Below the pieces are notes generated by a model. It was not told where the DNA came from, searched no databases, and was given only the letters and a program-made list of their open reading frames with translations. Positions 12,541 to 17,478 of a stretch of DNA of 17,478 nt are shown here, piece by piece. Each line of letters starts with the position of its first letter. The stretch's first letter is position 1. The position numbers and the translations under genes were made by a program. Source of the DNA: an uncultured Clostridia bacterium (GTDB lineage Bacteria; Bacillota; Clostridia; Christensenellales; Aristaeellaceae); assembly GCA_946615495.1 (NCBI GenBank), contig CAMOHY010000013.1:1-17478 (forward strand), in the 5' to 3' direction.

Positions 12541-14490
12541 TTACCTCCGAATAACCGTCAGGGTGGCGTCCCCGGCTTCCGGGCCTATGTACATATCCAT
12601 ATTTTCCGGCCCGTCGAATCCGTCCGGCAAATCGACCACCTGCACATGGTACTTGTCCGGGTCCAGCTTCATCGTCACCTTTCCGTTTTCATCGGAAGGC
12701 TCGCTGTTCCGGCAGGCTGTATCCGTACAGAAGGCCAATATGACCCCTGCCACCGGGCTTTCGTGCTGGTCCGCAACCGTTACCGAATAAACCCGTTTGC
12801 CCAATATGCCCCTTTTCCCCGCCGCGGCCGCCGGCTCCCCTGTGGGTTCCGCGGCCGCCTCCTTCGCGGTTTCTGTTTTCTCCTCTGCCGGCGCTCCCGT
12901 ATTGTCCGCCAAGGCGGATTTGTACAATTCCTCCAGCTTATCGTAGGTAAGCGGGGTCTGGGCGTTGTAGGTCACCACGCCCTGTTTGTTGATGATGATG
13001 GTCTGGGGCATGGCATCCGACGCGTTCAGCAGGGGCAGGATGCCCTTTTCCTTGCTGTCCAGCGCAAAGTCCAGGTGGTCCCAGCCTTTGCCGGCCAGGA
13101 AATCCTGCGCTTTATTGGCCCCCGCCTTGTGATGCACAGCCAGGATTTCCACATCCGGATAAGCCGTTTTCAGCTGTTCATAATAAGGAAGCTCTTCCAA
13201 ACACGGCGCACAGGTGACCGCCCAGAAATTGATGACGACCACCTGGCCCCGATGCTCCGACAATTGGAATTTTTCTCCGCTGAGCAGCTCTGTGGCAAAG
13301 TCCGGCGCAAGGTTTCCGGGTTCCGTACCGAGAACGAAGCCCAAAGCGGAATCGCCTTCCGTTTCATGCTCCGTCACCACGGCCGCGGCGAAGGGCTGCG
13401 CTTTGCTCAGGGCCGGTTCAATCAGGTTGAACCAGCCCACAGCGAAAACCAGCACCGCGATGGCGATGCACCAGGCGATTCTTCCATTCTTTTTCCGCTT
13501 CCGGACCGCAGGCTCTGGGCCGGCGTTTGGGCCGCCTTCCGGTCCCATCAGGGTAAGCTTCCCGCATTGGAGCGAAATGGCCCCCTGGGCGCAGGCGCCG
13601 ATGCACTTTCCGCAGGAGATACATTCGTGGTCGCCCACGTGCCTTACGTCCATCGGGCACTTCACCACGCACTGGCCGCAGCCGTTGCAGCGGTCCGGGT
13701 TCACCTTTACGCCCGTCAGGGCAAAACGGTTAAAGAAGCCGTAAATCGCTCCCAGGGGGCAGATGAACCGGCAGAAGGACCGGTAGCAAAAAACGCAGGC
13801 CAGGCCGATCACCACCATGATGACCCATTTATTGGTAAACACGGCCTTCAGCTGGAAAAAGGAAGAGCTGTTTGCGGGGTTCTGCAGGATGCCGACCGCC
13901 CCCTCCAGGGTGCCGGCGGGGCAGATATACTTGCAAAAGCCTGGCAATATGATTCCTTTTCCCACTCCGTAAATTAGCGGGATGGCGATCACAAACACGG
14001 CCAGGATGACATATTTTAGATGAGACAGCTTCCGGGTGACATTGCTTTTGCGAATTTTGGGCGTAGGAATTTTGTGCAGCAGTTCCTGAATCAGTCCCAG
14101 CGGGCAAATCCAGCCGCAGATGGTTCTGCCAAGGACCACGCCGAACAGGGCCAGGATGCCCATCACGTACCAAGGCGCCGTATGTCCCGCGGCGTTCAGG
14201 GCGTTTTGCAGCGCGCCCAGCGGACAGCTGGCGACGGCGCCGGGGCAGGAATAGCAGTTGAGCCCCGGTACGCAGACAGCCTTCAGGCCGCCTGAATAGA
14301 TATGTCCGTCCATAAACCCTTTCAAATTCGCGTTGTACAGCAGGGCGGCGTACAGCTGCACCAGCCTGCGGCTGGCAGGCCTGCCAATCTTTTCCCGCCC
14401 GGTTTTCCGGGCGCTTTCCCGCTTATCCAAGTCCAACACACTCCGTACAGATGGCCGCGCCTTTGGCGAATACATCCTCCAGGCCGCCAT
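12541..14490 (-). CDS. Membrane 4Fe-4S / TlpA thioredoxin / TTR-like fusion
   Basis: A 649-residue fusion. Residues 40-310 are a NapH/YccM-like membrane iron-sulfur module: Cys73/79/82/89 cluster motif, CGWICP (125-130), FCKYICP (185-191), FCRFICP (239-245), hydrophobic helices, then two ferredoxin motifs CxxCxxCxxxC (268-278 and 290-300). RKRKK (330-334) precedes a helix (338-357), placing the rest outside. Residues 392-528 are a TlpA-like thioredoxin with redox pair Cys427/Cys430 (WAVTCAPC). A low-complexity Ala/Glu linker leads to a transthyretin/Cna-B-like beta domain (567-648) carrying CTDTAC (588-593). It probably passes electrons from cytoplasmic donors to extracytoplasmic disulfides. 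Start unsettled: ATG 14490 overlaps the upstream gene by 68 bases and lacks a good ribosome site; TTG 14430 has GGAG ten bases before it. The longest frame is reported; no domain changes. Confidence 0.88.
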   Translation of the reverse strand: MAAWRMYSPKARPSVRSVLDLDKRESARKTGREKIGRPASRRLVQLYAALLYNANLKGFMDGHIYSGGLKAVCVPGLNCYSCPGAVASCPLGALQNALNAAGHTAPWYVMGILALFGVVLGRTICGWICPLGLIQELLHKIPTPKIRKSNVTRKLSHLKYVILAVFVIAIPLIYGVGKGIILPGFCKYICPAGTLEGAVGILQNPANSSSFFQLKAVFTNKWVIMVVIGLACVFCYRSFCRFICPLGAIYGFFNRFALTGVKVNPDRCNGCGQCVVKCPMDVRHVGDHECISCGKCIGACAQGAISLQCGKLTLMGPEGGPNAGPEPAVRKRKKNGRIAWCIAIAVLVFAVGWFNLIEPALSKAQPFAAAVVTEHETEGDSALGFVLGTEPGNLAPDFATELLSGEKFQLSEHRGQVVVINFWAVTCAPCLEELPYYEQLKTAYPDVEILAVHHKAGANKAQDFLAGKGWDHLDFALDSKEKGILPLLNASDAMPQTIIINKQGVVTYNAQTPLTYDKLEELYKSALADNTGAPAEEKTETAKEAAAEPTGEPAAAAGKRGILGKRVYSVTVADQHESPVAGVILAFCTDTACRNSEPSDENGKVTMKLDPDKYHVQVVDLPDGFDGPENMDMYIGPEAGDATLTVIRR

Positions 14491-14887
14491 TGATAATTCC
14501 CGCGGCGATCAGCACCGCCGCCAGCGACATAACCGCCACCCGCAGGTAAAGCTCCTTCGGTTCCGCCGTCTGGCGAACGGCCCGGTCCCGGATATTGCCC
14601 AGGCTCCGCAGCAGCTTTTCATCCCGCATAGGTTTATCCTGGTTTTCATCCCTGACGCCAAGAATCAGCCCGCCAACGGTCATCCCCAGGCTTACCAAAA
14701 ACAGGGGAATAACCGGCAAAAGCTTGTCTGCCGCCTTTTCCCTGGTATACATAGAATAAAACAAATCTCCCTCCGCCTGCTTCGCGGCTCCCTCAAAATA
14801 CAAGCTCAGCGCGGCGGCGGCCAGAAGCCCTGCCACCAATGCGCATAAAACGGACTGAACAATCAGAAACGACTGTTTCCTCGTCAC
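14423..14887 (-). CDS. Three-helix membrane protein with C-terminal CTEC motif
   Basis: A 154-residue membrane protein, first gene of the redox operon. Hydrophobic helices are at about 6-30, 57-78 and 115-134. The tail GAAICTECVGLG (143-154) ends in a CxxC pair (Cys147/Cys150). This last helix plus tail resembles the ~45-residue CD1871A-family CXXC proteins found beside 4Fe-4S membrane proteins in Clostridia; here it is joined to a two-helix front part. With the N-terminus inside and the charged 79-114 loop in the cytoplasm, the CTEC tail would face outward, as the thioredoxin domain of the next gene does. GTG 14887 is chosen: GGGAGGG lies six to seven bases before it, and an in-frame ATG at 14932 lies upstream of the -10 box. 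Its stop overlaps the start region of the fusion gene. Confidence 0.75.
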   Translation of the reverse strand: MTRKQSFLIVQSVLCALVAGLLAAAALSLYFEGAAKQAEGDLFYSMYTREKAADKLLPVIPLFLVSLGMTVGGLILGVRDENQDKPMRDEKLLRSLGNIRDRAVRQTAEPKELYLRVAVMSLAAVLIAAGIINGGLEDVFAKGAAICTECVGLG

Positions 14888-14912
14888 GAAAATCCCTCCC
14901 ATCATTTCTGCC

Positions 14913-14942
14913 ATTATACACAGGAAGCGCATCGCAAATCAA
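14913..14942 (-). promoter_or_regulatory. Redox operon promoter
   Basis: On the minus strand TTGATT (14942-14937), an 18-bp spacer and a perfect TATAAT (14918-14913). Transcription would start near 14906, leaving a leader of about 20 bases with the GGGAGGG site before GTG 14887. It rules out the upstream ATG as the start. Confidence 0.65.
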
Positions 14943-15016
14943 GCGCGATAAGTTAAAATTCTGCAAACAAATGTGGGGGCGCAGGCCGGGATTTTTATGC
15001 AAAAAAGCAAACAGGC

Positions 15017-15048
15017 CATAAAAACCGCCCCCGGCAATCCGGGGGCGG
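15017..15048 (-). terminator. Rho-independent terminator of pair 3
   Basis: CCGCCCCCGG (15025-15034) and CCGGGGGCGG (15039-15048) form a perfect 10-bp GC-rich stem with a 4-base loop. On the minus strand it is followed by TTTTTAT (15024-15018). It ends the sigma/anti-sigma transcript whose stop codon is at 15077. Confidence 0.88.
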
Positions 15049-15076
15049 CCAGCGTGCCGGCAAAAGCAGAGAGCCC

Positions 15077-15814
15077 TTATTTCCTGCCGGGCTGCCGGGT
15101 CATGGGAGGCAGGGAAACCATGAGGGACGCATCCTCCCTGTCTCCGGTCATGAGATTGGTGACGGCCACTTTCATCGGAAGCTCTGTTCCCGCGGCCAGG
15201 GCTTTTTCATCCACGTCCAGCAGGGTAAGGATGATATCCTCTCCCGCTTCATCCCGCAAATACCAGCTCCAGCATTCGCAGCCGGGGTCGATTTCAAACG
15301 TCAGAATTTCCCTTCCCTGCCGCCATTCGCCCACGGTCACGGGCGCATCGCCGATGAACAGGTGCTTTTCGTCCAGGGGCAAATCCTCCTCCTCTCCGCC
15401 GCCGTCGATTTCGTAGGCGGTAACAATCAGCTGCTTATCCGCCGCCGGGGCCACGTGCATGGTCAGGTGCAGCCCTTCCTCGCTCCAATAGGCTTCCTCC
15501 AGCGCGATATGCAGCCATTGGCTGGTGTTTTCCGTCAGGGTGGGGGCCACGATGGCCTCCTCGTTCACATCGAAATTGGCCACGGCGCCGCCGAGAAACG
15601 CAGAAATCCTTTCCCAATTGGTGGCCGCCAGAGCGGTCACGGTGGTCAGCGCCAGCAGGGCGGCGGCCAGCGCCACGGTAAACATTTTCTTTTTCATCCC
15701 ATATTTCTCCTTTCTTTCCGGCAGGGCGGAAAGAACCCGGTCCACCCCCTGCTCCGTTTCCTGGGATACGGGGGCGTAAAGCTGCCTAAGCCCGTCAGCC
15801 GAAATCCGTTTCAT
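15077..15814 (-). CDS. Anti-sigma-like membrane protein, pair 3
   Basis: A 245-residue single-pass protein. Residues 1-42 are cytoplasmic, with the amphipathic stretch LRQLYAPVSQETEQGVDRVL (9-28) and a basic KEKYGMKKK end. Residues 43-64 are the membrane helix. The region after about 65 is extracytoplasmic, acidic and beta-rich (e.g. EEAYWSEEGLHLTMHV). It is the same plan as the other two anti-sigma-like proteins in the window but shorter. The ATG at 15814 overlaps the sigma stop codon as ATGA and is preceded by GGTGGAG. A longer in-frame extension upstream is antisense-like Gly/Ala-rich sequence inside the sigma gene and is rejected. A strong terminator follows. No zinc anti-sigma motif is present. 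Confidence 0.75.
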   Translation of the reverse strand: MKRISADGLRQLYAPVSQETEQGVDRVLSALPERKEKYGMKKKMFTVALAAALLALTTVTALAATNWERISAFLGGAVANFDVNEEAIVAPTLTENTSQWLHIALEEAYWSEEGLHLTMHVAPAADKQLIVTAYEIDGGGEEEDLPLDEKHLFIGDAPVTVGEWRQGREILTFEIDPGCECWSWYLRDEAGEDIILTLLDVDEKALAAGTELPMKVAVTNLMTGDREDASLMVSLPPMTRQPGRK

Positions 15815-16278
15815 ATCCACTCCACCTCTTCCTTCAGTTCTTTGGCCAATTGCCGCCTGGCCCGCAGCAGCCTGCCCTTGAGCGCCGGCAGGGTGATGCC
15901 CAGGGCCGCGGCAGCCTCCTTTTCCGAATAGCCCTCCATGTACTTGAGCAGCAGCGGCAGCCGCAGCCTCTCCGGCAGGCCGTCGATGGCCCTGCGCAAT
16001 TCCCGGTCCTTGGGGATATAGGGCTCCTCCCGAAATTCCTCCACGGGGATCACGCGCATGCGATGGCGCTGAATGTTCCGGCATTCGTTGATGACGATGC
16101 GGGTCATATAGGCCCTTTCACCGCCTAACTTAATGCCGTTTGCGGCCTGCCAGGCCTTCAGCGCGGCCTGCTGCACCGCGTCCTGGGCGTCGGCGGCATT
16201 GCGCAGCATGCCCTGCGCCAGCCGGTAGAAGCCGGGCAGCAATTCCCGGTACAGCTGCTCAAAGGTGGTTTTGTCCAT
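15811..16278 (-). CDS. ECF sigma-70 factor, pair 3
   Basis: A 155-residue ECF sigma factor, compact like Bacillus SigW/SigV-type factors. Region 2 spans about 5-72, with LRNAADAQDAVQQAALKAWQ (25-44) and the -10 helix ERAYMTRIVINECRNIQRHR (54-73). Region 4 spans about 95-150, with LPERLRLPLLLKYMEGYSEK (101-120) and the helix-turn-helix EAAAALGITLPALKGRLLRA (121-140). GGAGG seven bases before the ATG fixes the start. It is coupled to the anti-sigma gene by a 4-base overlap. It is divergent from the secreted protein at 16462, with a SigW-like promoter (16316-16342) on its own side, suggesting autoregulation and possibly control of the divergent gene. Confidence 0.92.
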   Translation of the reverse strand: MDKTTFEQLYRELLPGFYRLAQGMLRNAADAQDAVQQAALKAWQAANGIKLGGERAYMTRIVINECRNIQRHRMRVIPVEEFREEPYIPKDRELRRAIDGLPERLRLPLLLKYMEGYSEKEAAAALGITLPALKGRLLRARRQLAKELKEEVEWI

Positions 16279-16315
16279 CAGGAAGCCTCCCGCTTTTGAA
16301 GATCTTCACCTGATA

Positions 16316-16342
16316 TACGGCTGGGGAAAGGAAAAAGTTGCA
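16316..16342 (-). promoter_or_regulatory. SigW-like ECF promoter, pair 3
   Basis: On the minus strand TGCAAC (16342-16337), a 17-bp spacer starting with T5, then CGTA (16319-16316). Bacillus SigW promoters read TGAAAC, about 16 bp, CGTA, so this is a close match. It lies about 40 bases before the sigma ATG and would make the operon self-activating. Confidence 0.5.
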
Positions 16343-16364
16343 TGGGAAAAAAGTTTTTGCTTTC

Positions 16365-16430
16365 CAATTGTTACAATTGCCCCCCTTGACAGGAGAAGGG
16401 CGCCGCCTTATACTCAAGTAGACAATTGTC
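16365..16430. promoter_or_regulatory. CAATTG palindromes flanking a promoter
   Basis: CAATTGTTACAATTG (16365-16379) is a near-perfect palindrome just upstream of the -35 box at 16386, and GACAATTGTC (16421-16430) is a perfect 10-bp palindrome at the expected transcription start. Both carry the same ACAATTGT-like core, similar to MarR/OhrR-type operators. No MarR-family gene is in the window, so the binding protein is unknown. Confidence 0.45.
16386..16414 (+). promoter_or_regulatory. Sigma-A promoter of secreted-protein gene
   Basis: TTGACA (16386-16391), a 17-bp spacer and TATACT (16409-16414). Transcription should begin near 16421, leaving a leader of about 40 bases that carries GGAGG before ATG 16462. 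The match is nearly full consensus. Confidence 0.82.
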
Positions 16431-16461
16431 AACTAATCAATTTCAACGGAGGAAAAAGGAA

Positions 16462-17412
16462 ATGAGTATTCGATTTCGACGGCTGGCAGCCTTGCTTTGC
16501 CTGCTTTTATGCTTTTCCTTGGGCGCGCTGGCGGATACAGATGAGCGCCTCACGCCCACGGCGGAGGATTTGACGGAAGCGCAGCTGCGGGAATACGCCG
16601 CGGATTTTTTCTCCCGCAAGTGCGGGCTGAAAAAGGAAAAGCTGCTGGAGGCTGAAATGGAAATTTTTCTCTGGCAGCCGGGCGGGTATGACAATTGGTC
16701 CCCCGAAGCCAAGGACCCGGACGCGCCGGGCAACACCTTTATGCGCCATCACCGGGAATTTCCACAATGGACGGTTCACGTGCAGTCCTTCCCCGGAGAA
16801 AACGGGCAGCACCAAGGCTTCCACCTGCTGGCCCTCACCCGGTCCGGCGAATTGATTTTCTGGAGCGCCCACGGCCCGGAATTCTGGGAGGAAAACCCCG
16901 ACCTGCTCCATAGCGGCACGCCCCAGGAGCCCCTGCCTGCCGACGCGAAAAAGGAGGACGTGATAAGCCAGGCGCAGAAGGACGTAAAGGAAATGTACGG
17001 CGTACAAGACCCGCAGGCTCTGCGCTGGGAGGCGGGCTTCATCGGCGCTTTCGCCCAGGAGTGGGACAGCCATATCCCCGTTTGGATCGTGAACGCCTAC
17101 CAGGGAGACGAATGGCTGTGGAAGGGCATGTACGGCTACAACGGCGTTTTTATCAGCCTGGTGCCCGCCTGGCAGGATTATGAAAGCTACGAAACGCCCG
17201 GCGAGCATTTTTTCCCTGCGGTGTTCGGCGACGCCTGGTGGGAAGAAAGCATGAAAATGCTGAAAATCGACGCCAACGAGGCGTCGGTGCAGCAGGCCTA
17301 CGAATGGCTGAAGGAGATCAAGCCCATTTTTGAGAACTGGGCCAAGGACCATCCCTACGCCGCGGAATATTCGCTGGTAAAAGCCCTCCTGGACCGGTAC
17401 CCAATTGATTGA
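16462..17412 (+). CDS. Secreted protein of unknown family
   Basis: A 316-residue exported protein. Residues 1-24 are a signal peptide (RFRR, a Leu/Cys-rich core, then GALA before DTDE). No lipobox, anchor or later membrane helix is seen. The mature part starts with an acidic helix (TAEDLTEAQLREYAADFF), then a Trp- and His-rich beta region (QWTVHV, HLLALTRSGELIFWSAHGPEFW), then a helical tail (SVQQAYEWLKEIKPIFENW). The strand WTVHVQSFPGE and the repeat-like WIVNAYQGD suggest two related beta units, loosely like PepSY-type folds, but no family is recognised. ATG 16462 is chosen because GGAGG lies ten bases before it; an in-frame TTG at 16426 precedes that site. Divergent from sigma pair 3, whose product could control or sense it. 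Confidence 0.75.
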   Translation: MSIRFRRLAALLCLLLCFSLGALADTDERLTPTAEDLTEAQLREYAADFFSRKCGLKKEKLLEAEMEIFLWQPGGYDNWSPEAKDPDAPGNTFMRHHREFPQWTVHVQSFPGENGQHQGFHLLALTRSGELIFWSAHGPEFWEENPDLLHSGTPQEPLPADAKKEDVISQAQKDVKEMYGVQDPQALRWEAGFIGAFAQEWDSHIPVWIVNAYQGDEWLWKGMYGYNGVFISLVPAWQDYESYETPGEHFFPAVFGDAWWEESMKMLKIDANEASVQQAYEWLKEIKPIFENWAKDHPYAAEYSLVKALLDRYPID

Positions 17413-17429
17413 CCGGGCGGACAGAAAAA

Positions 17430-17461
17430 GGGGCTGTCTCACATTCTGTAAAAATCGCACA
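17430..17461. repeat. Inverted partner of the 22-51 repeat
   Basis: GGGGCTGTCTC (17430-17440) followed by CGCACA (17456-17461) is the reverse complement of the 22-51 element, with about two bases of length difference. It begins 18 bases after the secreted-protein stop. It may be the end of an insertion sequence lying beyond the window, since the sequence runs off the edge here. Confidence 0.4.
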
Positions 17462-17478
17462 AACGCAGCATTGGTTGA

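Noticed and set aside
12646..13977. 443-codon open frame opposite the Fe-S/thioredoxin fusion
   Set aside because: No ribosome site, promoter or recognisable motif; the other strand holds intact cluster and CAPC motifs. Length alone reflects codon bias.
15815..16084. N-terminal extension of the pair-3 anti-sigma protein
   Set aside because: The extension is out-of-frame sequence within the sigma gene, Gly/Ala/Pro/His-rich and without a start signal; the ATGA overlap at 15811-15814 is the natural start.
16507..17460. Open frame opposite the last secreted protein
   Set aside because: No ribosome site, and the plus strand has a promoter, ribosome site and signal peptide.

Overview
The window looks like chromosomal DNA from a Gram-positive, low-to-mid GC Bacillota, most likely an anaerobic gut or rumen Clostridia (a Christensenellales/Oscillospirales-type genome). 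This is inferred from strong AGGAGG ribosome sites, sigma-A TTGACA/TATAAT promoters, the secreted and membrane protein families, and a clostridial-style membrane 4Fe-4S/thioredoxin locus. No rRNA, tRNA, CRISPR array, phage gene or plasmid replication gene was found. Taxonomy is inference; nothing here fixes a species.

Layout. 1-345 is a non-coding array of hairpins ending in a terminator, followed by a perfect consensus promoter. 346-1980 (+) holds a secreted beta-repeat-like protein and a small two-helix membrane protein. This pair is flanked by two copies of a ~115-bp structured intergenic repeat (124-247 and 2013-2137); the second copy is also a bidirectional terminator. 2139-5048 (-) is a probable popT / Mbeg1-like hydrolase / HAD phosphatase run. 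5199-6870 (-) is the first ECF sigma/anti-sigma pair. 6972-7784 (-) is an OGG1-type DNA glycosylase, divergent from an MFS transporter (7941-9137, +). 9311-10048 (-) is a secreted CHAP/NlpC-like cysteine hydrolase. 10375-12011 (-) is a second ECF sigma/anti-sigma pair, in DNA that looks less GC-rich than its surroundings. 12166-12456 (+) is the broken 5' end of an IS4-like transposase gene. 12459-14887 (-) is a redox operon: a three-helix protein ending in a CTEC tail, then one polypeptide joining a NapH-like membrane iron-sulfur module, a TlpA-like thioredoxin (CAPC) and a transthyretin-like domain with another Cys pair. It ends in a 25-codon stub of a third gene that seems to have been cut by the IS relic. 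15077-16278 (-) is a third sigma/anti-sigma pair, divergent from a secreted protein of unknown family (16462-17412, +) whose promoter is flanked by CAATTG palindromes.

How the genes fit together. Most of the window concerns the cell envelope. It has three separate sigma/anti-sigma switches, each with an overlapping stop/start and a candidate ECF-type promoter of its own. It also has a lipid-carrier recycling protein (PopT), secreted proteins, and a proposed route moving electrons from cytoplasmic ferredoxin-type clusters to thiol/disulfide centres outside the membrane. That redox operon is the best candidate for a little-described system. The structured repeats are the best non-coding signal, because their third hairpin shows compensatory base changes between copies.
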